A DNA stretch of 64,000 nt from contig QBYF01000002.1 of NCBI GenBank assembly GCA_003282965.1, positions 58,015-122,014 of the forward strand. Reading direction: 5' to 3'. This document shows positions 1 to 8,601 of this stretch, one piece after another. Every line of letters begins with the position of its first letter. The stretch's first letter is position 1. Origin of the DNA: Pelagibacteraceae bacterium AG-325-E13 (GTDB taxonomy: Bacteria > Pseudomonadota > Alphaproteobacteria > Pelagibacterales > Pelagibacteraceae). A program made the translations under genes and the position numbers. Under the pieces are notes generated by a model. It ran no database searches. It had not been told where the DNA came from and was given only the letters and a program-made list of their open reading frames with translations.

Positions 1-1374
1 ATGGATGATGAAAAAGAAAATAGAATTGGTGGAGCAGTTGGATTTAATATGAGGACTGGAGACTACCACGTATTTAAAGCAAAAACAGTTATTGTAGCTG
101 CTGGTGGCGCATCACACATATTTAAACCTAGAGCTGTCGGAGAGGGAATGGGAAGAACATGGTACGCCCCATGGAGCAATGGTTCTGCTTATGCCTTGCC
201 CATTGCAGTTGGTGCAAAGATGACACAAATGGAAAATAGAATTGTTTTATGTAGATTTAAAGATGGTTATGGTCCAGTAGGTGCATATTTTTTACATTTA
301 AAAACTTACACTCAAAATGCTAACGGGGAAAATTATGAGAAGAAATGGTATGATCATACTAAAAATTTAGTTGGTGAATATATTGACCATCACCCTACAC
401 CTACATGTTTAAGAAATCATGCTTTTATTCAAGAAGTTATGGCAGGCGGGGGACCTATTCAAATGGTAACAAAAGAAGCTTTTCAAGATCCACACTTAGA
501 AACTGTTGGCTGGGAAAATTTTTTAGGAATGACTGTTGGTCAGGCTGTAGTATGGGCTTCACAAAATATTGATCCAAAATATACAAATCCAGAATTAACA
601 ACTTCTGAGCCTTATGTAATGGGATCCCATGCAACTTGTTCAGGGGCTTGGGTTAGTGGACCAGAAGATCTTTCGCCTCCAGAATATTTCTGGGGTTATA
701 ACAGAATGTTAACTGTTGAGGGTCTTTTTGGAGCAGGAGACACAGTTGGAGGAAGCGCTCATAAGTTTTCTTCAGGATCATTTACTGAAGGACGTCTAGC
801 GGCCAAAGCAGCTTGTAAGTACATAGAAGATAAAAAAGCCGAAGGAATTAAAGTTAGTGAAAAGCAATATACAGACCTTAAAGAGGTAATTTATAAACCT
901 CTTGAAAATTATACTGTTGGAAGAAATGAAATAACAGGTGGAACTGTCTCTCCAAGTTATATTTCTCCAATTCAAGGACTTCAAAGACTTCAAAGAATAA
1001 TGGATGAATATGTTGGCGGTATAGCAACTAATTATATGACTAATGAAAACATGCTTAACAGAGGGTTAGAGCTATTAAAATGGCTAGAAGAAGATTTAGA
1101 AAATGTTGGAGCTGAAGATTACCATCAATTAATGAGAGCATGGGAATTAAAACACAGAACTATTACTTCTCAGTGTGTAACAGAACATACAAAATTTAGA
1201 GAAGAAACGCGTTGGCCAGGATACTATTACAGAGGCGATCACTTAAAACTTGATGATGAAAATTGGCACTGTTTAACAGTTTCTAGAAGAGATCCTAAAA
1301 CTAAAGAGTTCACCATGGAAAAGGTTCCTGTTTATCATATTGTAGACGACAAAAAGGAAAAGAAAGCTTCATAA
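1..1374 (+). CDS. aprA: Adenylylsulfate reductase alpha subunit (5' truncated by window)
   Basis: FAD subunit of APS reductase. In an organism without sulfate respiration it most likely runs in the oxidative direction, sulfite plus AMP to APS, in the cytoplasm. The visible 457 residues match the middle and C-terminal parts of AprA, including AAGGASHIFKPR near residue 33 and the following VGEGMGRTWY stretch. AprA is usually 600-plus residues, so the N-terminal FAD Rossmann region and presumably aprB lie left of the window; the ATG at base 1 is internal. Its position beside sulfonate-cleaving enzymes that release sulfite supports sulfite disposal. The family call is firm; the direction of catalysis is inferred. 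Confidence 0.94.
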   Translation: MDDEKENRIGGAVGFNMRTGDYHVFKAKTVIVAAGGASHIFKPRAVGEGMGRTWYAPWSNGSAYALPIAVGAKMTQMENRIVLCRFKDGYGPVGAYFLHLKTYTQNANGENYEKKWYDHTKNLVGEYIDHHPTPTCLRNHAFIQEVMAGGGPIQMVTKEAFQDPHLETVGWENFLGMTVGQAVVWASQNIDPKYTNPELTTSEPYVMGSHATCSGAWVSGPEDLSPPEYFWGYNRMLTVEGLFGAGDTVGGSAHKFSSGSFTEGRLAAKAACKYIEDKKAEGIKVSEKQYTDLKEVIYKPLENYTVGRNEITGGTVSPSYISPIQGLQRLQRIMDEYVGGIATNYMTNENMLNRGLELLKWLEEDLENVGAEDYHQLMRAWELKHRTITSQCVTEHTKFREETRWPGYYYRGDHLKLDDENWHCLTVSRRDPKTKEFTMEKVPVYHIVDDKKEKKAS

Positions 1375-1380
1375 ATTTTA

Positions 1381-1731
1381 ATGGAGTTACTTGAAAAATC
1401 CGATAAAGAGATCCAAGAAATAGCCCAACCTATTTGGGATAATCTAGTAAAAACCTCAAACATCAAAGACTATGGTGGCTTTACAAGAGATTTCTCATCT
1501 CAAATGCTTTACGGGGCAAACGAAGTTGAGCTAGGAAAACAATGGGCTAATAACAAATTATTAACCAGTTTATCTGAGAAACAGGAGTTTTTAGGCTGCA
1601 TAAGAAGAGCTAAATTTATCACTGTTCTTTACAAACAAACTAGCAACACTATGCCCGGAGAGTTTCTTGGACGATTAGTTCTTGGTGTTGAAGATGAGTC
1701 AGTAAAAATATTTGGAGCAACTATTTACTAG
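1381..1731 (+). CDS. Conserved-looking hypothetical protein downstream of aprA
   Basis: A 116-residue soluble protein with no signal peptide or membrane segment. It starts six bases after the aprA stop, so it is almost certainly co-transcribed with it. I do not recognise the family. One Cys (LGCIRRAKF) and several aromatic residues are the only notable side chains, and no catalytic motif is visible. Its placement suggests an accessory role for APS reductase or sulfite handling, but that is only context. The uninterrupted frame and tight linkage make it a real gene. Confidence 0.75.
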   Translation: MELLEKSDKEIQEIAQPIWDNLVKTSNIKDYGGFTRDFSSQMLYGANEVELGKQWANNKLLTSLSEKQEFLGCIRRAKFITVLYKQTSNTMPGEFLGRLVLGVEDESVKIFGATIY

Positions 1732-1793
1732 GTGCGTCAAGTTGTCAAAATATAATTTTTTGAAATATATTAATCATATGTTACACCAAATTA

Positions 1794-1928
1794 ATGATCG
1801 CATTTAATATTAATCAAAAATTTAAATCAAAATTATTAAATTTCTTTAATATTAAATTATTTCTTCAAATAGGTTTATCAGCATTTTGGGCAGTGATTCT
1901 TACTGGCACCTTCATTAAGTTTTTTTAA
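1794..1928 (+). CDS. Possible 44-aa single-span membrane peptide
   Basis: A short ORF, absent from the supplied track, in the otherwise empty 276-base gap between the aprA operon and tauE. The peptide begins with a basic, Asn/Lys-rich stretch, then has a hydrophobic segment (GLSAFWAVILTGTFIKFF) able to span a membrane once. No convincing ribosome binding site is visible. The Lys/Asn-rich then hydrophobic layout is protein-like, but an ORF of this length could arise by chance in such AT-rich DNA. Confidence 0.35.
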   Translation: MIAFNINQKFKSKLLNFFNIKLFLQIGLSAFWAVILTGTFIKFF

Positions 1929-2007
1929 TTAGATATTTTCAAAAAAACTAAACTTTTAAGGCTTTTCTATTCATTGACATAGTTATATTAGAGGCATACT
2001 TAGGTGT

Positions 2008-3141
2008 ATGCTTGAAATTTATCTACCTATAGCACAAGTCAATGTAGATATTTTTTTACTTCTTTTTTTAAGCTTTTCAGTAGGAGTTTTATCGGGACTA
2101 TTTGGAGTAGGAGGAGGTTTTTTAATGACTCCATTTTTGATTTTCATGGGAATCCCGCCAGTTTATGCAGTACCTAATGAAGTAAATAATATTTTAGCTA
2201 CTTCAGTATCAGGATCTCTAACTCACTGGTTTAAGAATACATTAGATTACAAAATGGGATTATTAATAGTAAGTGGAGGTGTTGTAGGAACCCTCTTAGG
2301 AATTACTACATTCACATATTTTTCAGAAATTGGAAAAATTAGTTTAATTATTTCTCTATTATATATGTATCTGCTAGCAATCGTTGGCACTTTAATGATT
2401 ATCGAAGGAGTAAAAGAAGTAGATCAAGCTAGAAAAAAAATTATAATTAAAAAAAAATTACATGAACATAATTGGTTTCAAGGGCTTCCATTTAGAACTC
2501 GCTTCCCTAAATCAAAATTATACGAAAGTGCTTTAACGCCTATTTTACTTGGTTTAGTAGTCGGATTTGTTGCTGCTATGATGGGAATAGGTGGTGCGTT
2601 TCTTATGGTTCCAGCTATGATTTATATAGTAGGAATGCCTGTCAAATTAATACCAGGAACCTCTTTATTTGTTACAATTTTTATTAGCGCTATCGTAACT
2701 ATACTTCATGCGTTTAATTACGGATCAATTGATCTAACTTTAGTAGTACCACTAATACTTGGATCAATTTTAGGCGTTCAGTTAGGGCAAAAGTTAGGTC
2801 AATACTTAGATAGTTCACATTTAAAAACATTGTTTGCTCTATTACTATGTGCAGTAGCTATTGCCATTGCATATGACTCTTTCTTTAGAGATAAGACAAA
2901 TGAAGTTGCGAATAATCAAGTGGTAAGTAACGATTTAAATATTTTTGCAGAATTTACATTAAGATTTTCAAATGAGTCACCTTTATTATATGGAGCTTTT
3001 GCAATAATTTTAGCTATCACCTTGGGAGCTCTAGCTGCTTGGATGAGAAGATTTATGAGTCCAATTGTTAAAAAATTACTGAGTGATTTTAGAAGCAAAA
3101 ACCAGACTAAAAAAGAAGAAGTTAAATTTCCGGAGAAGTAA
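2008..3141 (+). CDS. TauE/SafE-family membrane transporter, probable sulfite/organosulfur exporter
   Basis: A 377-residue polytopic inner-membrane protein of the TauE/SafE (formerly DUF81) family. The two inverted family repeats are visible as GLFGVGGGFLMTPFL near residue 31 and MMGIGGAFLMVPAM near residue 190. It is longer than the usual 250-300 residues. The extra length is a polar linker in the middle and an additional hydrophobic segment near the C terminus, followed by a basic tail. Family members are proposed to export sulfite or sulfoacetate. Lying between aprA and suyAB/xsc, it plausibly removes sulfite released by sulfonate cleavage. Substrate is inferred. Confidence 0.88.
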   Translation: MLEIYLPIAQVNVDIFLLLFLSFSVGVLSGLFGVGGGFLMTPFLIFMGIPPVYAVPNEVNNILATSVSGSLTHWFKNTLDYKMGLLIVSGGVVGTLLGITTFTYFSEIGKISLIISLLYMYLLAIVGTLMIIEGVKEVDQARKKIIIKKKLHEHNWFQGLPFRTRFPKSKLYESALTPILLGLVVGFVAAMMGIGGAFLMVPAMIYIVGMPVKLIPGTSLFVTIFISAIVTILHAFNYGSIDLTLVVPLILGSILGVQLGQKLGQYLDSSHLKTLFALLLCAVAIAIAYDSFFRDKTNEVANNQVVSNDLNIFAEFTLRFSNESPLLYGAFAIILAITLGALAAWMRRFMSPIVKKLLSDFRSKNQTKKEEVKFPEK

Positions 3142-3145
3142 TAAA

Positions 3146-4312
3146 TTATGCGCTTCTGTAAAGTTTTGTCATAACAAACTCTTTATGACCTAAAGCCTCT
3201 GCACAAGTCAATCTTCCGTTAGCAACTCTTAACATTGTTTTGATTAATTCATCTCCTGCTTGGGACAAATTCATTTCTCTAGATAAAATTTTTGAAACAT
3301 CACAATCTACGTGCTCTTTCATTAATTTTGCTGTTAAAGGATTAGCAGTAAGTTTAACAACTGGCTCGATTGGGTTTCCTATAATGTTTCCTTGTCCAGT
3401 TGGGAATAAATGAATATTAAAACCACCTGCAGCTTGTAAAGTTACACATTCTGCTGCAGCTGATGAAGTATCCATAAAATATAAACCTTTACCTTTTTTT
3501 GGTTCTTCTGCTGGTTCAAGTACATCAATGAACTTTAAGTTGCCAATCTTTTGAAAGTTTCCAAAAGCTTTCTCTTCTATTGTAGTTAATCCACCAGCTA
3601 TATTACCAGCTGTTGGTTGACTTTCGGAAAGATCATCAGTTGCTTCTTTTAGAATAAAATCATTGTATGAAGTCCATGTTTTCATAAACTTGTCTTTTGC
3701 TTCTTGCGTTGCGCCTCTAGCCGAGCATACTGTCTCTGCACCAGTCAATTCAGAGGTTTCTCCAAAACATAGATGCACACCAAAAGGTTCTAATTTTTCC
3801 ATCAAATTTCCGACTGTTGGATTTGAAGCTAATCCCGATGTAGTATCTGACTCTCCGCATTTAACAGATATCCATAAATCACTTAGCGGACACTCTTCTC
3901 TCTGTTTTTCAGAAGCCCATTGAGAATATTCTTGAGCTTTTTTAGAAGCTTTCATAATTGTACCAATATCACCTGTTCTTTCTATGTGAAAGCCTTCTAC
4001 TGGTTTCCCAGTTTTAGCAATTTCATCTACGATTCTTTTTGTCCATTTAGGCTCTATCCCAATAACTATGACTGCAGCTACATTTGGATTTTTTCCAGTT
4101 CCAATCATTGTTCTAAAATGTAATTCAAGATCGGCGCCGAATTGTAATCTTCCGTAAGAGTGGGGTAAAGCAATAGTTCCTTTTATATTATTTGCTACAG
4201 CTTCTGCACATGCGTTTGAAATATCATCAACTGGAAGAATTATTACGTGGTTTCTTGTTCCAGCTCTGCCATTCTCTCTTTTGTAACCTAAAAAACTTTT
4301 TGGAATTTCCAT
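3146..4312 (-). CDS. suyB: (R)-sulfolactate sulfo-lyase large subunit
   Basis: The UxaA/altronate-dehydratase-type large subunit that, with SuyA, splits 3-sulfolactate into pyruvate and sulfite. It begins with the family hallmark [15 protein letters not shown] and contains conserved Cys and His positions ([18 protein letters not shown]). At 388 residues it has the length expected for a separate large subunit. It follows suyA by four bases, so the two form one operon. The generic family also contains altronate and galactarate dehydratases. The assignment to SuyB relies on the adjacent xsc, aprA, HpsN-like and TauE genes. Confidence 0.87.
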   Translation of the reverse strand: MEIPKSFLGYKRENGRAGTRNHVIILPVDDISNACAEAVANNIKGTIALPHSYGRLQFGADLELHFRTMIGTGKNPNVAAVIVIGIEPKWTKRIVDEIAKTGKPVEGFHIERTGDIGTIMKASKKAQEYSQWASEKQREECPLSDLWISVKCGESDTTSGLASNPTVGNLMEKLEPFGVHLCFGETSELTGAETVCSARGATQEAKDKFMKTWTSYNDFILKEATDDLSESQPTAGNIAGGLTTIEEKAFGNFQKIGNLKFIDVLEPAEEPKKGKGLYFMDTSSAAAECVTLQAAGGFNIHLFPTGQGNIIGNPIEPVVKLTANPLTAKLMKEHVDCDVSKILSREMNLSQAGDELIKTMLRVANGRLTCAEALGHKEFVMTKLYRSA

Positions 4313-4316
4313 TAAA

Positions 4317-4604
4317 TTACCATTTCTTTGTTTTCACATTATGAACATGAACGTGTTCACCTTTTTTTATTGATTTAACGACTTTACCTATATCGTGTCC
4401 ATATTTTAAAATTGTATCACCTTCTTTTAGATCTTTGAGTGCAATTTTGTGACCTAATGGAACTTCATTTGTAGAACTGACTTTGACGGTTTTGTCATTT
4501 TCCATTATCCAAGCACTGCAATTTTGACCTTTTTTGGTTTTTTCTATTACGACAACTCCAACGTTATCTTTTTCGTCGTGAATAATAAGGTCTGGCTGTG
4601 ACAT
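4317..4604 (-). CDS. suyA: (R)-sulfolactate sulfo-lyase small subunit (SAF domain)
   Basis: A 95-residue SAF-domain protein, the small subunit partner of SuyB. The segment [22 protein letters not shown] is typical of the UxaA N-terminal domain, and the short His-rich end (HVHVHNV) follows. It is the first gene of the suyAB operon, transcribed away from xsc across a 74-base shared intergenic region. The two-subunit form is seen in both sulfolactate lyases and some hexarate dehydratases; the neighbourhood favours sulfolactate. Confidence 0.85.
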   Translation of the reverse strand: MSQPDLIIHDEKDNVGVVVIEKTKKGQNCSAWIMENDKTVKVSSTNEVPLGHKIALKDLKEGDTILKYGHDIGKVVKSIKKGEHVHVHNVKTKKW

Positions 4605-4678
4605 AAAATATTTAATGGATATAGACTAAATTTTGATATATTTAAAGGAAGTTTTTTTATAATTTTTAAAGGAATTCT
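4605..4678. promoter_or_regulatory. Divergent suyAB / xsc promoter region
   Basis: These 74 bases separate the divergent suyA and xsc starts and must carry both promoters. The sequence is nearly all A/T with several TATAAT-like hexamers, so individual -10 boxes cannot be assigned. An AAAGGA ribosome binding site lies just before the xsc ATG. I see no convincing operator palindrome. Confidence 0.4.
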
Positions 4679-6460
4679 ATGGCTAAAATGACAACAGAAG
4701 AAGCTTTTGTAAAAGTTTTACAAATGCATGGTATTGAACACGCATTTGGAATAATTGGATCTGCTTTTATGCCTATATCTGACATTTTTCCAGATGCAGG
4801 TATTACATTTTGGGATGTAGCTCACGAAACTAATGGTGGATTGATTGCTGACGGCTACACAAGAGCAACAGGAAAAATGTCAATGGTTATTGCTCAGAAC
4901 GGACCAGGTATCACCGGATTAGTTACACCGATTAAAACTGCTTATTGGAATCATACACCTTTACTTTTAGTAACTCCCCAAGCAGCAAACAAAACAATGG
5001 GACAAGGTGGATTTCAAGAAGTAGAACAAATGAATCTATTTAAAGACATGGTTTGTTATCAAGAAGAAGTGAGAGACCCATCAAGAATGGCAGAAGTTTT
5101 AAATAGAGTCATCGAAAAAGCAATTAGAGGATCAGCGCCAGCTCAAATTAATGTACCACGAGATTATTGGACTCAAGTTATTGATATAGATTTACCGCCA
5201 ATTGTTAGATTAGAGAGACAAGCAGGAGGAGCTGAGGCAATTGATAAAGCTGCAAAATTATTATCCGAGGCAAAATTCCCAGTTATTTTATCTGGAGCTG
5301 GAGTAGTTATTGGTGGAGCAATTAATGACTGTGTAAAATTAGCAGAAAAATTAGATTCTCCAGTTTGTTCGGGCTACCAACATAATGATAGTTTTCCAGG
5401 CAGTCACCCTTTAGCAGTAGGACCTTTAGGATATAATGGTTCAAAAGCAGGAATGGAATTAATTTCTAAAGCAGATGTAGTTTTAGCTTTAGGCACAAGA
5501 TTAAATCCTTTTTCTACACTGCCAGGATATGGAATAGATTATTGGCCAAAAAATGCGAAAATAATTCAAGTTGATATGAATTCTGACAGAATAGGATTAA
5601 CTAAAAAAGTAACTGTAGGAATTTGTGGTGATGCAAAACTAGTCGCACAACAATTATTAAGTAAACTATCTCCAAAAGCTGGTGACACAGATAGAAAGAA
5701 AAGAAAAGATTTAATTCATCAGACTAAATCAGCATGGCTACAAAAATTATCGAGTTTAGACCATGAAGATGATGATCCAGGCACTGTTTGGAATAAAGAA
5801 GCGAGAGAAAGAGATAAAGATAGAATGTCCCCAAGACAAGCATGGAGAGCTATACAGGCAGGAATGCCAGAGGATGTAATCATATCAAGTGATATTGGAA
5901 ATAATTGTGCAATAGGTAATGCTTACCCAACTTTTGAGAAAGGAAGAAAATACTTAGCGCCTGGTTTATTTGGACCCTGTGGTTATGGATTTCCTGCAAT
6001 TTTAGGAGCAAAAATTGGTTGCTCAGACACACCTGTAATTGGATTTGCTGGCGATGGAGCTTTTGGAATAAGCATGAACGAGATGAGTTCGTGTGCTCGA
6101 AAAGAATGGCCTGCTATTTCAATGGTTATTTTTAGAAATTATCAATGGGGAGCAGAAAAAAGAAATTCTATTTTATGGTTCGACGATAATTTTATTGGAA
6201 CTGAATTAGATCCAGAATTAAGCTATGCCAAAGTTGCTAATGCTTGTGGTTTAAAAGGTGTAACAGTAAAGACTATGGAAGAGACCACTAAAGCAATAAA
6301 ACAATCTTGTGAAGATCAAAAAAAAGGAATTACAACTTTTATCGAAGTTATTTTAAATCAAGAGTTAGGTGAGCCATTTAGAAGAGATGCAATGAAAAAA
6401 CCTGTTAAAGTTGCAGGTATAAAAAAAACTGATATGAAGTTTCAAAAAGGATTAAACTAG
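4679..6460 (+). CDS. xsc: Sulfoacetaldehyde acetyltransferase
   Basis: A thiamine-diphosphate enzyme that converts sulfoacetaldehyde plus phosphate to acetyl phosphate and sulfite; it is the central C2-sulfonate desulfonating step. The 593-residue length is standard for Xsc. The three acetolactate-synthase-type domains are visible: the N-terminal pyrimidine-binding domain with HETNGG near residue 57, the middle nucleotide-fold domain, and the C-terminal diphosphate-binding domain with GDGAF near residue 458. It is the convergence point for taurine (via Tpa) and possibly isethionate (via the nearby GMC protein). The acetyl phosphate would be used by the pta-type gene at 19.3-20.2 kb. Its stop overlaps the convergent M23 gene by four bases. 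Confidence 0.95.
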   Translation: MAKMTTEEAFVKVLQMHGIEHAFGIIGSAFMPISDIFPDAGITFWDVAHETNGGLIADGYTRATGKMSMVIAQNGPGITGLVTPIKTAYWNHTPLLLVTPQAANKTMGQGGFQEVEQMNLFKDMVCYQEEVRDPSRMAEVLNRVIEKAIRGSAPAQINVPRDYWTQVIDIDLPPIVRLERQAGGAEAIDKAAKLLSEAKFPVILSGAGVVIGGAINDCVKLAEKLDSPVCSGYQHNDSFPGSHPLAVGPLGYNGSKAGMELISKADVVLALGTRLNPFSTLPGYGIDYWPKNAKIIQVDMNSDRIGLTKKVTVGICGDAKLVAQQLLSKLSPKAGDTDRKKRKDLIHQTKSAWLQKLSSLDHEDDDPGTVWNKEARERDKDRMSPRQAWRAIQAGMPEDVIISSDIGNNCAIGNAYPTFEKGRKYLAPGLFGPCGYGFPAILGAKIGCSDTPVIGFAGDGAFGISMNEMSSCARKEWPAISMVIFRNYQWGAEKRNSILWFDDNFIGTELDPELSYAKVANACGLKGVTVKTMEETTKAIKQSCEDQKKGITTFIEVILNQELGEPFRRDAMKKPVKVAGIKKTDMKFQKGLN

Positions 6461-7269
6461 TTTAAATCTAAAACAGTTGCTGGATCTAGTCTCACTCCAA
6501 ACCAATTAAGTCTAACATCCAAATGAGGTCCAGTTGATCTTCCAGTAGACCCTACAGTACCTATTATTTCTCCTTGTTTAACTTTTTGTCCTTTTTTTAT
6601 GTAAATATCTTTAAGGTGCATGTACAAAGTAGAAATTCCATGTCCATGATCAAATATTAAAGTTCCACCGGTATAAAATAAATCAGGTTCTACCATTGTA
6701 GCTGTCCCATCTAACATAGCTCTAATTTTAGTCCCTTCTTTTGCAGCAAAGTCTATTCCGTAATGTGGCCATTTCGGTTTTCCATTTAATATTCTTTGAC
6801 TTCCATACACTCCAGTAACTATTGCATTATCAAGTGGATTAATAAATTTTTTGGTAAAAAAAGTTAAGTTACTTTCTATTTCTCTAGCATCTACAATTAT
6901 TTTATTCTCCCTTTTTATTCTTTCATATACTTCTTTAGGGGGAGTAACTTTTTTTTCTGGAAGGCCATCTATTCTTTGTATCTTATATTTTCTTTTAAAT
7001 ACCTTTTTTACAATTACATCTAATTTTTTATCTTTTATTATTTGAATAGTTATGTCGTTTTTTCTATCTCTTCCTATGCCAAAAGCAAAATATCCATCTT
7101 TAGTCACTAGAATATCTTTTTTGTCTATTTTAACTTTTGCCCCAGGATTTGTTATTCCCAGAATAAAAGATCCTTGATTAAATTTTCCTATAAATTCTAC
7201 TGCAGATAAATTTTGATTTGAAAGAATTATTATTAAAAATAAAAATATCTTTATTATCTTGCTGTCCAT
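6457..7269 (-). CDS. Secreted M23-family (LytM) metallopeptidase
   Basis: A probable cell-wall endopeptidase exported by an N-terminal signal sequence (KIFLFLIIILSNQNLSA). The C-terminal half is the M23 domain with HYGIDFAA (HxxxD zinc motif), then YMHL and PHLDVRLNW. The last motif is usually HxH, but here it is H-L-D, with Asp at the position of the second zinc ligand. I recall this variant from other alphaproteobacterial M23 proteins, so activity is not excluded. The N-terminal half carries a beta-rich domain. It overlaps the upstream SDR gene by 16 bases. Its role in sulfonate use is probably none. Confidence 0.85.
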   Translation of the reverse strand: MDSKIIKIFLFLIIILSNQNLSAVEFIGKFNQGSFILGITNPGAKVKIDKKDILVTKDGYFAFGIGRDRKNDITIQIIKDKKLDVIVKKVFKRKYKIQRIDGLPEKKVTPPKEVYERIKRENKIIVDAREIESNLTFFTKKFINPLDNAIVTGVYGSQRILNGKPKWPHYGIDFAAKEGTKIRAMLDGTATMVEPDLFYTGGTLIFDHGHGISTLYMHLKDIYIKKGQKVKQGEIIGTVGSTGRSTGPHLDVRLNWFGVRLDPATVLDLN

Positions 7270-8021
7270 CCGCCATCTACCAATAATGAAGTTCCAGTTA
7301 TCATAGAGGCTGCATCTGAGGCTAGAAAAACAGCAGCAGATGATATTTCAGGCAGTTCTGCATATCGCCCTAAAGGAATATTGCCTAAAACTTCTTTTCT
7401 AAAATTTTTATTTTTAAAGAATTTTTTTGTCATTGGAGTAACTACAAAGGTAGGAGCAATACTATTAACCCTTATATTGTATCTAGCTAAATCTATTGCC
7501 ATACCTTTAGTTAACCCTTCAATACCAAATTTCGTCATATTGTAAACACTTCTGATAGGACCTCCAACATGACCCATTTGTGAGGACATATTAACTATTG
7601 CAGCTCCAATCTTTTTTCTATTTTTTGCTTGAACCATTTTTAAAGCTACTAAATTAGCAACGTTGAAAGCAGCCATAGTATTTATCTTAACTACTTTTTC
7701 CATGTCTTGTTTACGAATTTTTAAAAAATGTTCTGGAATATTTGTTCCCGCGTTATTAATTAAAACATCGATTTTTTGTTGGCTATTAATAACATGTTTT
7801 AGTTGAAGGTAATTAGTTAAATCACATACGTAAGTTTTACATTTAACTTTATGTTTTTTTACTATTTTTGCTAAAGAGTCCAAATCTTTTTTTGTTCTAC
7901 TTATTAATATTAAATTTGATCCAGCTTCAGCTAAAGCTATTGCACATGCTCGACCTAAACCTTTACCTGCTCCAGTTACTAAAGAATATTTTCCTTTTAA
8001 ATTATATTTTTTTAAATACAT
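7254..8021 (-). CDS. SDR-family oxidoreductase
   Basis: A 255-residue classical short-chain dehydrogenase. The NAD(P)-binding TGAGKGLGRA motif lies near residue 17, NNAGTN near residue 90, the catalytic YNMTKFG (YxxxK) near residue 160, and a typical DGGWTAR end. It resembles gluconate 5-dehydrogenase/3-oxoacyl reductase-type SDRs, whose substrates cannot be read from sequence. Lying between xsc and the DHPS-type TRAP genes, it could be one of the dehydrogenases that interconvert DHPS enantiomers, or a sulfoacetaldehyde reductase-like enzyme. Either is contextual inference only. Confidence 0.85.
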   Translation of the reverse strand: MYLKKYNLKGKYSLVTGAGKGLGRACAIALAEAGSNLILISRTKKDLDSLAKIVKKHKVKCKTYVCDLTNYLQLKHVINSQQKIDVLINNAGTNIPEHFLKIRKQDMEKVVKINTMAAFNVANLVALKMVQAKNRKKIGAAIVNMSSQMGHVGGPIRSVYNMTKFGIEGLTKGMAIDLARYNIRVNSIAPTFVVTPMTKKFFKNKNFRKEVLGNIPLGRYAELPEISSAAVFLASDAASMITGTSLLVDGGWTAR

Positions 8022-8023
8022 AT

Positions 8024-8599
8024 TTATAAAATCAATTTGAGATCAGTGTATATTAAATCTATAGCCACTAATAGTATAGCTAATAAACCGACCCAAGCAA
8101 TCCACTTGTATTTCTTAATCCATTGTGAAATTAAATTAGCTGCTACTGCCATCAAAACTATTGATAAAACTAATCCAAAAATTAATAAATGATAATGGTG
8201 TCCAGCCGCTCCAGCCACCCCCAATACATTGTCTAGACTCATAGTAAAGTCAGCTAATAAAATAGTCCAGATTGCTTTTAGTAAGTTAGATTTATCTACT
8301 TTAATATCTTTATTATTAGTTTCTTGATCTTTAATAACATCAGTGTAAAGTTTATAGATTACGTAAAGAAGAAGAATTCCACCTATTAATCTTAGTCCTG
8401 TAATTTGTAAAAGATACGCAGTTAGCAAAGTTAAAATTATTCTTAAAATTACGGCACCACCAATGCCCCAAAAGATAACCTTTTTTCTTTGTTCAGGAGG
8501 AAATTTTGATGCAACCATTCCAATTATGATTGCGTTGTCTCCAGCTAATATTAGATCTATAAAAACTATTTGTGAAAATATAATTAATTGTTCTGACAT
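8024..8599 (-). CDS. TerC-family integral membrane protein
   Basis: A 191-residue protein with about six hydrophobic segments and both TerC signature blocks: DLILAGDNAIIIGM at the start and DFTMSLDNVLGVAGAAG in the middle, each with the intramembrane acidic residue pair. TerC proteins are linked to metal-ion homeostasis, including manganese export, and some to tellurite resistance; the substrate here is unknown. It is packed between the GMC and SDR genes with 2-base spacers, so it is co-transcribed with possible sulfonate enzymes. Whether it exports a pathway product or ion is open. Confidence 0.88.
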   Translation of the reverse strand: MSEQLIIFSQIVFIDLILAGDNAIIIGMVASKFPPEQRKKVIFWGIGGAVILRIILTLLTAYLLQITGLRLIGGILLLYVIYKLYTDVIKDQETNNKDIKVDKSNLLKAIWTILLADFTMSLDNVLGVAGAAGHHYHLLIFGLVLSIVLMAVAANLISQWIKKYKWIAWVGLLAILLVAIDLIYTDLKLIL

Positions 8600-8601
8600 A
8601 T

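Noticed and set aside
1994-2011. Inverted repeat GCATAC-TTAGGT-GTATGC overlapping the tauE start, and a TTGACA at 1974
   Set aside because: A 6-bp stem is weak and the TTGACA has no well-placed -10 box; no regulatory claim is justified.
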